Source: CAZMJP01 sp964566895
GTDB taxonomy: Bacteria > Patescibacteriota > Patescibacteriia > UBA2591 > UBA6264
Assembly: GCA_964566895.1 (NCBI GenBank)
Contig: CAZMJP010000001.1
Location: 1-64,000 of the forward strand
DNA: 64,000 nt
Reading direction: 5' to 3'
This document shows, in pieces, positions 1 to 9,814 of the stretch. The notes under the pieces are model-generated. The model searched no databases and was not told where the DNA came from. It saw only the letters and a program-made list of their open reading frames with translations. The position numbers were made by a program, and so were the translations under genes. The first letter of the stretch is position 1; the number at the start of each line of letters is the position of its first letter.

Positions 1-94
<94 letters not shown>

Positions 95-105
95 AACAAA
101 TAATT

Positions 106-133
106 ATTATATTCAAATTTAAGAAAAAGTCAA
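106..133 (-). promoter_or_regulatory. Promoter of tRNA-Ser
   Basis: On the minus strand TTGACT (128-133) and TATAAT (106-111) are 16 bases apart. The -10 box ends 11 bases before the mature tRNA 5' end, so a short leader is expected. Confidence 0.75.
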
Positions 134-186
134 GTTTGTTCGTTAAAACAGATAAACCAAGCAAATCTTTTTTTTTATCGTCAAAA

Positions 187-195
187 TGCTAAAAT
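187..195 (+). promoter_or_regulatory. Extended -10 element of recG
   Basis: TGCTAAAAT (TG plus a TAAAAT -10 box at 190-195) lies 8 bases before the recG ATG. The -35 region is only T-rich. The same TGC-TAAAAT word precedes the penicillin-binding protein gene at 58198, and TGC-TAATAT precedes the LysM-CHAP gene. The expected transcription start falls at or next to the ATG. Confidence 0.5.
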
Positions 196-203
196 AATTT
201 ACT

Positions 204-2342
204 ATGATTACTCTAAAAACGCCCTTAAGCCAATTAACCCGAGTGGGAAAAACTACGGCTAAACAATTAAAAAAATTAGGCCTAAAAACCGTTCAGGATT
301 TAATTTGCCATTACCCTTTCCGTTATGACGATTATAGTAAAATTTTGACTATTGCCGAACTAAAAGCCAAAAAATCCGGCACTATTAGAGCAAAAATCAA
401 TTTAGTCGCCAATCATCGTTCGCCACGAAAGAGAATGATAATTACCGAAGCCATTGTTTCCGACCAAACTGACTCGCTAAAAGTAATCTGGTTTAATCAG
501 CCATACTTAGCAAGAATATTTAAATCCGGACAAAAAATCTATTTAGCCGGCCGGATTGATTACGACGACCATTATGGTTTGCAACTGCTCAATCCCTCCT
601 ATGAAATAACCGATAAAATCCCAATTCATACCGGCCGTTTGGTGCCCGTTTATCCAACCACGGCCCGTTTAAGTCAAAAACAAATCAGGTTCTTGATTCG
701 CCAAGCTCTATCGTTAAGCCAAGAAATAGAGGACTGGCTGCCGCGACAAATAAGAAATCAATATAATTTGACCGGTATTTCATTTGCCCTGGAACAAATT
801 CATTTTCCGCAAAACGCCAAATGGCTAAACCGAGCTGGTCATCGTTTAAAATTTGATGAATTATTTTTAATTCAAGGGAGAAACCATTTAATTCGCCAAG
901 AAAATAAAAACCTAAAAGCTCGGGCAATTAAATTTAAACTCCGCCAGACAAAAGATTTTGTCAAAAATCTACCGTTTAAATTAACCACCGGTCAAAGGAA
1001 AACCGCCTGGGAAATTATCCAAGACATAAACAAAGATTCACCAATGAACCGACTTTTACAGGGCGATGTAGGAAGCGGAAAAACAATTCCCGCCGTAATA
1101 GCTATTTTAAACACTTTACTTGACCATTACCAGTCAACTTATCTGGCCCCGACAGAAATTTTAGCTGAACAACATTTCAAAACCATATCCAACCTGCTAA
1201 AAAATTTCCCCTTTACCATAGGTTTGTTAACCAGAGAAAATATACTCCTGCGAGAGACGAAATCAGACGAAAATATGAAGATAAAAAAGAGCGAAATTTT
1301 AAAAAAAATAATTCAGGGAAAAATTAATCTTGTTATCGGCACTCATGCCCTTATCCAAAAAAAAGTTAAATTTAAAAAATTAGCTTTAGCCGTAGTTGAC
1401 GAGCAACATCGCTTTGGGGTAGCTCAACGAGCCGCCTTGGTTAAACAATCGTCAATGGCCAATGGCCAAATAGCCCCCCACCTTCTTTCAATGACGGCTA
1501 CGCCAATTCCCCGCTCAGTCGCCCTGACTCTCTATGGCGACCTTGATTTGTCAATTATCGATGAGATGCCGCCCGGACGGAAAAAAATTATCACCAAAAT
1601 AGTCAAACCAAATGAAGTAGAAAACGTTTATCGATTTGTTAAATCAGAAATTGAAAAAAAACGACAAATCTTTGTTATTTGTCCTCTAATTGACCCTTCT
1701 GATAAACTGGGGATTAAGTCAGTCAAGGAAGAATATATAAAATTATCTGAAAAAATCTTCCCTGATTTTAAACTTGGCTTCCTTCATGGAAAACTAAAAT
1801 CTGACAGAAAAGAAAAAATTATGAAAGACTTTGCTCAAAATAAGATCAGCATTCTTATTTCCACAACTGTAGTTGAGGTGGGGATTGATATTCCCAATGC
1901 CTCAATAATGATTATTCAGGGAGCGGAACGCTTCGGCTTGGCTCAACTTTATCAATTGCGGGGACGAATTGGTCGAAACCAGCATCAATCTTACTGTTTT
2001 TTGTTTTTAGGATCTGGAAACGACTACGCTGCTGACAGGGAAAATTCGGCCACCGAAGAAACGGGAAGAGCAAGACAAAGGCTAAAGGCCTTATTAACAG
2101 CTGAAAACGGCCTGGAATTAGCGGAAAAAGATTTAGAAATGCGCGGCCCGGGCCAAATTTTCGGCAGTAAGCAATCAGGGTTCCTAACCGACCTAAAAAT
2201 AGCCAAACTTTCAGATACGGAAACCATTAAACAAACTCAGCAAGCGGCCAATCAAATTTTCAACCAAGATCCAACCCTAAATAAATACCCCCTGCTCAAA
2301 AATAAAATAAATGAGCTAATTCAAATAACTCACTTAGAATAG
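204..2342 (+). CDS. recG: ATP-dependent DNA helicase RecG
   Basis: RecG is a superfamily 2 double-strand DNA translocase that remodels stalled replication forks and Holliday junctions. The 712 residues match the usual family length (about 690). The N-terminal part holds the wedge/OB domain. The motor begins with Walker A GDVGSGKT (residues 287-294), followed by the DEQHRFG box (399-405), the MTATPIPR motif, and in the second RecA-like lobe TTVVEVGIDIPNA and QLRGRIGRN, all typical of RecG. The ATG at 204 directly follows an extended -10 box, so translation may be leaderless. The gene converges on radA, 35 bases away, with no clear terminator between them. No motif appears degraded. Confidence 0.96.
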   Translation: MITLKTPLSQLTRVGKTTAKQLKKLGLKTVQDLICHYPFRYDDYSKILTIAELKAKKSGTIRAKINLVANHRSPRKRMIITEAIVSDQTDSLKVIWFNQPYLARIFKSGQKIYLAGRIDYDDHYGLQLLNPSYEITDKIPIHTGRLVPVYPTTARLSQKQIRFLIRQALSLSQEIEDWLPRQIRNQYNLTGISFALEQIHFPQNAKWLNRAGHRLKFDELFLIQGRNHLIRQENKNLKARAIKFKLRQTKDFVKNLPFKLTTGQRKTAWEIIQDINKDSPMNRLLQGDVGSGKTIPAVIAILNTLLDHYQSTYLAPTEILAEQHFKTISNLLKNFPFTIGLLTRENILLRETKSDENMKIKKSEILKKIIQGKINLVIGTHALIQKKVKFKKLALAVVDEQHRFGVAQRAALVKQSSMANGQIAPHLLSMTATPIPRSVALTLYGDLDLSIIDEMPPGRKKIITKIVKPNEVENVYRFVKSEIEKKRQIFVICPLIDPSDKLGIKSVKEEYIKLSEKIFPDFKLGFLHGKLKSDRKEKIMKDFAQNKISILISTTVVEVGIDIPNASIMIIQGAERFGLAQLYQLRGRIGRNQHQSYCFLFLGSGNDYAADRENSATEETGRARQRLKALLTAENGLELAEKDLEMRGPGQIFGSKQSGFLTDLKIAKLSDTETIKQTQQAANQIFNQDPTLNKYPLLKNKINELIQITHLE

Positions 2343-2377
2343 AAATAAAAAAATATTTATCTTTTACTACCGGCTTT

Positions 2378-3784
2378 TCACTGAAGTTGAACAACGGCTT
2401 CGCCCAGATTCTTAACCTGGACGATTTTTATCCTGTTAAATTGCGGCTCTCCCACCCCCCGCCTTGTCGAGGGTTTAACAGGATAAACTTTTGAAACTTC
2501 TTCCAGACCCTTGTCCTTAGGACAAATTATCTTTTTAAACCCTATTTTAATCGCCTGTTGAATTCTCTTTTCCGGCCAAGTGACCGCTCTAATCTCTCCG
2601 CCTAAACCGACCTCTCCAAAGACGACAATCCCCGGGTCAATAGGCTTATTTTTAAAAGCGGAAATAATAGCCAAGGCTACCGCTAAATCCGCGGCTGGCT
2701 CGTTTACTTGAAGTCCGCCGACGATATTAATATGAATATCCTTATTGGATAAATTCAGCCCCAAACGTTTGCCAATCACCGCAATTAAAAGAGATAAACG
2801 TTTCAAATCAAAACCACTGCACTTCCTTTGCGGATACTTAAAAGAAGTCGGCGAGACCAAAGCTTGGACCTCAACTAAAAAAGACCGGTCGCCCCGAACC
2901 ACCGAACTAACCGCTGAACCGCTAATTTTCAAATCTCTGTTCTCTAAAAAACGGGCCGAGGGATTTTCTACCTGTTCCAACCCGGTCGACTGCATTTCAA
3001 AAACGCCGATTTCGTTAGTTGAACCAAAACGATTCTTTATTGCCCGCAAAAAACGAAAATGATGATAAGGGTCTCCCTCTAAATATAAAACAGTATCAAC
3101 TAAATGTTCCAATGTCTTCGGCCCGGCCACGATTCCCTCTTTGGTAACATGCCCAATGATTAAAACTGCCGTCTGAGTCTTTTTGGCTATTTCAACCAAC
3201 TGGGCCGCCGCCGCTCTAATTTGATTAGCGCTGCCGAATTTAGAATCGACCCCCGACGAGGTTATGGTCTGAATTGAATCAATAACGACTAAATTTGGTT
3301 TATATTTCTCCAAAGAATCAGCAATGGCCTTAATTTCTGTTTGTCCTAAAAACTTTAAATTTTTGCCTGAAATATCCAGGCGATCTAAACGCAGTTTCAT
3401 CTGCTCGGCGGATTCCTCGCCGCTGACATAAAGAACACCCCCTCTATTTTTCCCTTTTTCGATTTTTTCCGCTATTTGTAAAACTAGGGTTGATTTGCCA
3501 ATTCCCGGCTGACCGCCAAGCAAAATAACGCTGGACTGGACAATCCCACCGCCTAAAACTCGATCCACCTCTTCCAACCCTGTCTTTATTTTAAAAAATC
3601 CTTGCTTTTTAATAAGGCTAAAATCAACTATTTTAACATTTTTCTCGTTCTCTCTGCCCCGACCAGAGACCCTAAAATCAGCCGGATTCTGTTCAGCAAT
3701 CGTCCCCCAAGCTCCACATTGCAAACACTGGCCCAACCATTTAGGAAATTGAGCTTGACATTTTGAACAGACAAAAATAGACAT
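2378..3784 (-). CDS. radA: DNA repair protein RadA (Sms)
   Basis: RadA is a RecA-like ATPase that drives branch migration of recombination intermediates and unwinds DNA at D-loops. The 468 residues show all three parts of the family: an N-terminal C4 zinc finger (Cys6, 9, 20, 23), a RecA-type core with Walker A GGQPGIGKST (90-99) and the diagnostic KNRFG motif (250-254), and a C-terminal Lon-protease-like domain from about residue 285. It lies downstream of the 429-residue beta-propeller gene, 87 bases away, and could be read through from it. The spacer 3785-3871 is A-rich and built of short words such as CCAAG and ACCAAA. The start is the ATG at 3784; no Shine-Dalgarno site is visible. Confidence 0.96.
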   Translation of the reverse strand: MSIFVCSKCQAQFPKWLGQCLQCGAWGTIAEQNPADFRVSGRGRENEKNVKIVDFSLIKKQGFFKIKTGLEEVDRVLGGGIVQSSVILLGGQPGIGKSTLVLQIAEKIEKGKNRGGVLYVSGEESAEQMKLRLDRLDISGKNLKFLGQTEIKAIADSLEKYKPNLVVIDSIQTITSSGVDSKFGSANQIRAAAAQLVEIAKKTQTAVLIIGHVTKEGIVAGPKTLEHLVDTVLYLEGDPYHHFRFLRAIKNRFGSTNEIGVFEMQSTGLEQVENPSARFLENRDLKISGSAVSSVVRGDRSFLVEVQALVSPTSFKYPQRKCSGFDLKRLSLLIAVIGKRLGLNLSNKDIHINIVGGLQVNEPAADLAVALAIISAFKNKPIDPGIVVFGEVGLGGEIRAVTWPEKRIQQAIKIGFKKIICPKDKGLEEVSKVYPVKPSTRRGVGEPQFNRIKIVQVKNLGEAVVQLQ

Positions 3785-3871
3785 AATTTAAAAAAATCCA
3801 AGCACCAAAATACAATTACCAAACAAATCTCAAGATCCAAGACTCAAGCCGTTTGGTTATTTGGTCGTTGG

Positions 3872-5161
3872 TTATTTCAATTTAAGACTTCTTAGACGCT
3901 CGGTATTTTTATCAACAAAATAAAGATATTGTTCGTCAGACGATAAATAAATATCCTTAACATTATAACCGCCCATAGCTCCTTCGGCCAAAAAAGTAAT
4001 CTCTCCGGTAAAAGCGTTAATTTTATAAAAGTCATCGCGCGAATTTTCAGCTAATTCCGGAATCAAACCAGCACCTTCAGGCAGTTCCTCTGGAACGGCA
4101 CAATAAAGAAAGGCTCCACTATTGTTAAAAGTACATTTATGGGCCCAAGTAGCCAGATTAACATTTATTTTGTTTTTGCCTATTGATTCCCCTTGAGCGT
4201 CAACAATATAAAGGCGAGGCTGGTAATCAGAATTATCGCTATAAACGCTATAAACGATTTTATCGCCATAGGGCGACCACTTAGGTTCAAATCCGCGACC
4301 GTCAATGACAAGAGATTTGAAATTTTCCTGATGCTGACCAATCAGCAAAATCTCCTGCTCCCAAGTTCCTCTCGGGTTGCCAGTAGCGGAGAAGGCGGCG
4401 ACTTGACCATTGGGAGACCAAGAAACGATAACTTTATCAGCATTATCCCCCATATGTTCAATTGGTTTGGCCTGACTGCCATCCGACCCGGCAACAGCCA
4501 ACCAAGTGTTTTCCGGATACTGGCTCATTGATTTAAAAACAATCCTGTCTCCACCCGAATCCCAAGAAAATTCCTGCCAATTTTTGGGCAGGGTATACTG
4601 CTTTTCTTTGCTAAAATCATACATTACTTTAAATCCGTCGGGGTATTCGATAATAGCCTTTTCTTTGGTCGGCGCCCAATTTATATTCTCGACGTCATAG
4701 AAAATCTGGTCAGTCAAAAGCTTTTTGTTGCCTAAATTATCAATTTCATAAAAGTGACCCGACTGCTCGTCATAATAAAAATTACTCATCCCGTCACTGG
4801 AAAGCGTCGCTCCCTTAACCGGGTCGTCGGAAATGGGTGTAATCCATGTTCTCCCGCCCTGAGCTATTTCGTCAATTTGAGGGACAATCATTTCAGCCAA
4901 TGGAGGCGCGAGCTCCTCCTCTTCCTCTATCCACTCAGTCGCCGGCAGACCCTCTTGAATTCTTTGTTCAATAGTCATCTTTTCCCAATCGTCCCTGGTA
5001 ACGGGCAGATGGGGAGGGGTGATTTCCTCCGTCGGCGGAATTATTTCTTCTGGCGGAACTGGCGCCTTACGGAAAAAAACAAAATACAAAAGCCAAGCAA
5101 CGCCGATAACAATAATAACGAACAATACTATAACTAAAATTTTTTTATTTTTTTTAGACAT
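3872..5161 (-). CDS. Membrane-anchored PD40/TolB-like beta-propeller protein
   Basis: The product (429 residues) has a lysine-rich N terminus, one membrane helix at about 8-30, a Pro/Glu-rich linker at about 33-60, and then a domain facing outward. From about residue 100 on, WD40-like PD40 repeats are visible, with the recurring words WSPNG, WSPYGDKI and WDSGGDRI. Such propellers usually bind proteins or polysaccharide; no catalytic residues are evident. It is the last gene in the direction of the T4SS-like locus, separated from it by a 227-base spacer, so it may be an accessory of that locus or an independent envelope protein. Function cannot be assigned more closely. Confidence 0.7.
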   Translation of the reverse strand: MSKKNKKILVIVLFVIIVIGVAWLLYFVFFRKAPVPPEEIIPPTEEITPPHLPVTRDDWEKMTIEQRIQEGLPATEWIEEEEELAPPLAEMIVPQIDEIAQGGRTWITPISDDPVKGATLSSDGMSNFYYDEQSGHFYEIDNLGNKKLLTDQIFYDVENINWAPTKEKAIIEYPDGFKVMYDFSKEKQYTLPKNWQEFSWDSGGDRIVFKSMSQYPENTWLAVAGSDGSQAKPIEHMGDNADKVIVSWSPNGQVAAFSATGNPRGTWEQEILLIGQHQENFKSLVIDGRGFEPKWSPYGDKIVYSVYSDNSDYQPRLYIVDAQGESIGKNKINVNLATWAHKCTFNNSGAFLYCAVPEELPEGAGLIPELAENSRDDFYKINAFTGEITFLAEGAMGGYNVKDIYLSSDEQYLYFVDKNTERLRSLKLK

Positions 5162-5388
5162 AGTAACGCTTCGCTTATCCGCTAATCAGCGGACTAAATT
5201 CTAAATTCCAAATTAAATTCCAAGGGAAAAATACTTTTAAGGCCTAATTTTTCGGCGCTTAACATTAGGGATTAGTCGGATATCGACTATTTTCCAGAAA
5301 TCAAGCCAAAATCCAACATTAATACGGGTTAGGGAAAGGGAATTCCAAGGGGCAGTCCCCTTTCAAATCTGGAGAATGGGTCTCCTTA
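5162..5388. other. Spacer with small hairpins, no gene seen
   Basis: No credible coding sequence is present. Three small inverted repeats are: CCGCT-AATC-AGCGG (5179-5192), AAGGGG-CAGT-CCCCTT (5347-5362) and GGAGA-ATGGG-TCTCC (5371-5385). The last two come just after the stop of the 410-residue gene on the minus strand and could weaken readthrough, but no T tract follows. Bases 5197-5222 consist of repeated TAAATTC/CAAATTAAATTC words. Confidence 0.45.
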
Positions 5389-6621
5389 CTAAGGGAGATA
5401 AGGATATTGTTCACAGTTTGTTGATCCCCATTCGTACGGGAATCCACCGCCACAAATGTCACAAACCTTTTGCCCTAAACCAATGACGGGCATAGAAGAA
5501 ACATATTTACAATTTACCCCTACATCTCTGGCGCAACAACAATAAACATATTTCCCAGCCGCCCTTTTTTCCCCCTCATCCAACCCACATTTTTGTCTAA
5601 CTTTACATTGATTATTATCCCATTGACAGATTGATGAAATTTTTTGACATTGCCCAGAATCCTTCGCCTCGGCACAAGTACTAATTTCCACCAGTTTTAT
5701 TTTTTCTGCTATTTTAGCAAAGTCGTCAACTTTTACCGACAAATGATAATGTTTTACGCCTCCACCCGTTTCGTCAAGAAACAATCCGGAGCAAGTTCTA
5801 GTTAACGCTTTAAGGTTTCCTTTATATTTAGGCTCTTCAAAAAATCTAAAGTCAGCCGCATATGACCCATTAATTTCTGTCCCATAGCCATAATGGGCTG
5901 AATTTCTCTCATGCGCGCAGATATTTGAATTAAATGAATCGCGGCATTTCGCCAGCCCCGCGTCATCGCTTATTGAGGTGATTATCAATTGCAATCTATT
6001 TTCCGCTACCTGATTGTATAAAAATAGACACTGGAGAAAAAGGGTTAGGGTGGGCGAGGCATCTTGACATTGAGATGACTTTATGCCCGCCGTTTCAATC
6101 CCCCCACAACTTCCCTCGCAGGAGGGGAGACCTTCTCCCTCTGACCCACATTTTCCCCCTCCCAATAACATCCCTCCAGATTCTTCTTTTTTTATCTTCG
6201 TCAAGCTCAAACTTTCAAGTCTAACCAAAGACGGGTTGATAAGATTTAAAAGAGTGTAAGAACCGACAGCCAATAAAATGCCGAGAAGGGCAGAAAAAAT
6301 TCTTTCTTTAGCGGCGGTAATTTTTGTTGCGTTGCCGCCCGCGGCCATCCATTGAAAACCGCCAAAGATAATCATAACAATACCAATCACAATGATAGCG
6401 CCAATCGCCCAGTTGTAAAAAGCGTTAAGATAATGGGCAAAGGTTGTCGGGGTTACCGGTATCGCCGCACCCGGGGCAATGGTGGTCGTCCCGATTTTTC
6501 CTCCGGGGATTCCAACCTGAGGCTCGAAAATAATGTCTTTAGCCAAAGCAAAATCAGACAAGATTAAAAACTCAATAATAACCAATAAAACGATAATTGT
6601 CTTAAAATTTATCCGTGGCAT
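5389..6621 (-). CDS. VirB2/TrbC-like membrane protein with probable M15-type peptidase and Cys-rich tail
   Basis: A signal peptide (about 1-27, ending ALA) is followed by a two-helix module (about 68-94 and 107-128). Between the helices is GGFQWMAAGGN, the signature of the VirB2/TrbC-like proteins encoded at 52111-54500. After a Cys/Gly-rich linker, residues 210-300 show the pattern of zinc D,D-peptidases of family M15: SAH (His243), AADFR (Asp257) and HYH (His291, His293). The His-to-Asp spacing is longer than usual by about seven residues, so the fold is plausible but not certain. The tail (315-410) is cysteine-rich like the giant protein of the same locus. It is the last gene of the contiguous T4SS-like block, 14 bases after the 214-residue gene. 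A wall-cutting role, like VirB1 in other T4SS, is an inference. Confidence 0.6.
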   Translation of the reverse strand: MPRINFKTIIVLLVIIEFLILSDFALAKDIIFEPQVGIPGGKIGTTTIAPGAAIPVTPTTFAHYLNAFYNWAIGAIIVIGIVMIIFGGFQWMAAGGNATKITAAKERIFSALLGILLAVGSYTLLNLINPSLVRLESLSLTKIKKEESGGMLLGGGKCGSEGEGLPSCEGSCGGIETAGIKSSQCQDASPTLTLFLQCLFLYNQVAENRLQLIITSISDDAGLAKCRDSFNSNICAHERNSAHYGYGTEINGSYAADFRFFEEPKYKGNLKALTRTCSGLFLDETGGGVKHYHLSVKVDDFAKIAEKIKLVEISTCAEAKDSGQCQKISSICQWDNNQCKVRQKCGLDEGEKRAAGKYVYCCCARDVGVNCKYVSSMPVIGLGQKVCDICGGGFPYEWGSTNCEQYPYLP

Positions 6622-6635
6622 ATATATATTCTTCT

Positions 6636-7280
6636 TTATTCTGTCCGAAATAACGATCTAATCAATTCCCAGGCTATTCCCGGGAGCGCTTTAATCAATT
6701 CTTTCCATGTATCCCAATCATAAGCCATAACAATAATGCTAAATATGACCAAAATAACCAAAACAATCGTTAAAAAAATCAAATCAAGAATAAAAACAAT
6801 AACAATCTCTAACAAAGATAGCTCCGGCGTCAGTTTAGATTTTAACCAATTGCCTAAAATCAGCTGCCCGTTCATGACGACAAAAGTGACAATTAAACCG
6901 ACAATCGTTATCCCAGTCGTGCCATTGACAATCCGATAAATGGTTCTTAGCCGTCTCATCGCCCCTTGCTCCTGGTCAACCTCTCTTGTTATCTTACCGC
7001 CGAAACCCCCTCCCGCTGTCTTAGCCTCGCCCTCTTTGGCTCTTTCCTCTCTTAGTCTGGCGGCAATAGCCCTTGGCGAACGGGAGACTGCCCGATCATC
7101 TCCTTCGCCTTTTTCTGTTTGGTCAGTCTCCCCCCGGGCTTTTGATTCTTCAGCCCTCGTTCCCCCCAATGCCGGAGCGGCTTTCATTTTTTCAGCCATT
7201 TGTTTTTGTTTCTCAATTTGCTGCTCACGCCAAAGCTGACGCTTTTGCTCTTGTTCTTGTTGAGCAATATCAATAACCAT
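6636..7280 (-). CDS. T4SS-locus membrane protein, unknown function
   Basis: The 214-residue product has a long charged N-terminal part (1-110) rich in Gln, Glu, Lys and Arg that probably forms a cytoplasmic helix. A membrane helix follows at about 123-143 and one or two more at about 157-187, with a short amphipathic C terminus. I do not recognise a family. It lies between the VirB8-like and VirB2-like genes with gaps of 12 and 14 bases, so it is almost certainly co-transcribed with them and may be a cytoplasmic or inner-membrane part of the apparatus. Confidence 0.6.
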   Translation of the reverse strand: MVIDIAQQEQEQKRQLWREQQIEKQKQMAEKMKAAPALGGTRAEESKARGETDQTEKGEGDDRAVSRSPRAIAARLREERAKEGEAKTAGGGFGGKITREVDQEQGAMRRLRTIYRIVNGTTGITIVGLIVTFVVMNGQLILGNWLKSKLTPELSLLEIVIVFILDLIFLTIVLVILVIFSIIVMAYDWDTWKELIKALPGIAWELIRSLFRTE

Positions 7281-7292
7281 AATCCCTAAATC

Positions 7293-7841
7293 TTAATCAC
7301 TAAACTCAATACTGTCAACTTTCCATCCTTCTCCCTGTTTAAGCATTATTAGCCTGACCGTTTTCTGCAAAATGTTTGTCTCCCCCGGACGCATCTCCTG
7401 TTCCTGAACTTGGGCGACAAAAACGGCCTGAACGTCAGGAACAAACTCGCTAAGGTCGATAGAACCAATTTTGACAATAAAAGAGAAAAAATCCTGTTGC
7501 TGTCCCGGTCCTTGGGCAATCTTCATTGAAGTCTCCCCAGCCAATTTCTCGCTCATTAAGGGCAATAATTCCTTTAGGTTTTGATACCCGCTATCCAAAG
7601 AATAGGTTCCATACCTTTCAATAAAAGCTCTTGCTTGAACGATTAATTGGGTTTTAAGCACCGCTTCCCGGTCAACCGTCGGTGTCTCTGTTTTACTCTC
7701 TCCCGAAGATTTTTTTTCTTCTGTCTCTGATTGAGGACTGGCCAGCTTTTTAGACCACCAATTTGTTTTAAAACCCCAAATTAAAATTACCGCCACCAAA
7801 ATAACAATTATGACGATAATAATGATATTTCTTTTAGACAT
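7293..7841 (-). CDS. Bitopic membrane protein, possibly VirB8-like
   Basis: This 182-residue protein has an N-terminal membrane helix (about 5-24), a Ser/Glu/Thr-rich linker (30-60), and a compact outer domain of about 120 residues. That domain starts with a helix containing AFIERYGTYS, continues with alternating strands, and ends GEGWKVDSIEFSD. Topology and size match the VirB8/NTF2-like fold used as an assembly scaffold in T4SS, and it lies directly after virB4. The similarity is structural reasoning, not a recognised signature, so the name is tentative. Confidence 0.5.
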   Translation of the reverse strand: MSKRNIIIIVIIVILVAVILIWGFKTNWWSKKLASPQSETEEKKSSGESKTETPTVDREAVLKTQLIVQARAFIERYGTYSLDSGYQNLKELLPLMSEKLAGETSMKIAQGPGQQQDFFSFIVKIGSIDLSEFVPDVQAVFVAQVQEQEMRPGETNILQKTVRLIMLKQGEGWKVDSIEFSD

Positions 7842-7897
7842 AAGCCAAATAATTTAAGAATTAAAAATCAAAATGACAATTCGGCTCGCATTCATTG

Positions 7898-9796
7898 CTA
7901 TTTTTCCTCTTCTTGGGCAAATTCCTGTTTAGCTTTTTCAATTTCCAATAATTGTCTTGGATCGGAAGTAATTAACTGGTCTTCGGAATAAGAAGCCACC
8001 ACTTTAATCGCCGCATGCTTTGTCCCGGCGAAAAATATGCCTTCGCCAACTCCGCTCTCTAAAAGCAGATATTTCTCCCCTTCAGTCAACATAAATGTTT
8101 TGGCCACTGTATCAATCGCCGCCGGCGATTGTCTTAGAAGCAGCTGCATGGCGGAATTGGTCACAATAGCCCGGCCATAAGGGGAATTTAAAAAATCATT
8201 AACGTCCTGAGTAACGGTGGTCACCCCTAAATAATATTTTCGGCAACGTTTAACTAAAGCGAAGATAAACTTAGCCGAATCCTCGTGCTGCATCAACCAC
8301 CAAGCCTCATCAATCAACAAAATTCTTTTTTTCATTTCTGAACGAACAATGTTCCAAATATAATTAATAATTGTATAAATAGCCATCGGCCTCAATTCAT
8401 CTTCCAGGTCGCGGACAGAAAAAACCACTAATTGATTATCCATTTTGACATTGGTCTGATAATTTAAAAAACCGGAGAAGGTGCCAGTAGTATACTTTTT
8501 CAGCCGTTCAGCTAAATCAGCCCCCCCCTCCATCCCTTCTAAAACCTCCTGAAGGTCGCTCATCGTCGGCGTTTCTATTTGGGCTAAATCGCAACCCGGA
8601 ACAATATCCTTTTTAGCATAGGTCTCCAAAAGAGCCCGGTCAATCAAAGAATCTTCTTGGGGGGTAAACCCCTTAACGCCTTCTTTAGTATATTCGCCAA
8701 TCATAATTTTCAATAGTCCTTTGACGGCAATGACGCCGGACCGAATAATATCGGTTGTTTTTTCATCCCTGCTTTGGGCTCTGGGTAAATCAAAGGGATT
8801 AACTTTCGCTTGCGAAGCCAGAGAGATATTGACGTAAGTTCCGCCGGCCGCATCAGACAAATGCTCATACTCTTTTTCCGGGTCAATAATAATCACCTCT
8901 GTCCCTATCATTAAAGAGCGAACGACCTCCAATTTAGTAAAATATGATTTTCCAGACCCACTGGTGGCAAAAACCGTAAAATTCGCATTAGGCATAGAAA
9001 ACCGGTCAAAAAGAATCAAACTGTTATTATGGCGGTTAACCCCGTAAAGAACGCCATTGTCCGAAGTTAGGTCGGCTGAAATAAACGGAAAACTTGAGGC
9101 GCAAGGAGACGAGTTAATATTAACCGAAACCATTATCTTGTCGTTGACTAAAGGCAGAGTAGAATCAAAACCCTGCTCAGACTGATAAAAAGCCCGCCGG
9201 GTATAAACAAGTTTTGAAGCAAACAAATTTTCTACCCTCTCAGTTAATTCATCTAACTCTTTCGCGCTTTTAGCATAAATAGTGACATATAATGAAAATT
9301 GAAAAAAATGTTCAACTCCGGTAGTTAAATCATTTCTCAATCTTTCAATGTCTTGCAGGGCGGTTATTTTAACCGGGTCTTTAGGCAATCCCTTTTCCTG
9401 CTCCGCGCTCAAATCCGCTTCAATGTTGCCAACCCTTCTTTGCAGTTGTTTGAGAATGATTTTTGCCTCAATTGGATAGAAAAACATCGCAATGTCCACC
9501 GAGGCGTTGAAGTCAATAATCGGGACAAACCAACCGACAGAAATATAACGGGGGAAAGCAGAGACAAAAATAGTCCGCAAATACCGGTCGCCCAATTGAA
9601 GATACATTGGATTAACCTTTAAAGATGACGGCGCGATTAAATCGTGGACAGAAACCAACCCCCGACGATAAGCCTCTTCTGTTTCCAAAATTTCCTCAAC
9701 CTGCTTATCTTTTTTGGTTTTTGTTTTGCCCTTTCCTTCGGTAAAGGACTCTTGTTCAATTGTTAGCTCCTTGAGAGCCGACGGCTGGATAGCCAT
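7898..9796 (-). CDS. VirB4-type conjugal transfer ATPase
   Basis: VirB4 ATPases power pilus assembly and substrate movement in T4SS. The 632-residue product carries Walker A ATSGSGKS (277-284), a RecA-like strand IIIDPEKEYEH just after it, and Walker B ILLIDEAWW (492-500), followed by TVTQDVNDF and the conserved arginine-rich end of the motor. The N-terminal part (60-230) is the usual VirB4 membrane-interaction domain. It lies 18 bases after a separate 222-residue protein that resembles another VirB4 N-terminal piece, so the VirB4 function appears split over two genes. Neither a VirB11 ATPase nor a VirD4 coupling protein is encoded in this window. Confidence 0.92.
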   Translation of the reverse strand: MAIQPSALKELTIEQESFTEGKGKTKTKKDKQVEEILETEEAYRRGLVSVHDLIAPSSLKVNPMYLQLGDRYLRTIFVSAFPRYISVGWFVPIIDFNASVDIAMFFYPIEAKIILKQLQRRVGNIEADLSAEQEKGLPKDPVKITALQDIERLRNDLTTGVEHFFQFSLYVTIYAKSAKELDELTERVENLFASKLVYTRRAFYQSEQGFDSTLPLVNDKIMVSVNINSSPCASSFPFISADLTSDNGVLYGVNRHNNSLILFDRFSMPNANFTVFATSGSGKSYFTKLEVVRSLMIGTEVIIIDPEKEYEHLSDAAGGTYVNISLASQAKVNPFDLPRAQSRDEKTTDIIRSGVIAVKGLLKIMIGEYTKEGVKGFTPQEDSLIDRALLETYAKKDIVPGCDLAQIETPTMSDLQEVLEGMEGGADLAERLKKYTTGTFSGFLNYQTNVKMDNQLVVFSVRDLEDELRPMAIYTIINYIWNIVRSEMKKRILLIDEAWWLMQHEDSAKFIFALVKRCRKYYLGVTTVTQDVNDFLNSPYGRAIVTNSAMQLLLRQSPAAIDTVAKTFMLTEGEKYLLLESGVGEGIFFAGTKHAAIKVVASYSEDQLITSDPRQLLEIEKAKQEFAQEEEK

Positions 9797-9814
9797 AATT
9801 TGATACTTTATTTT

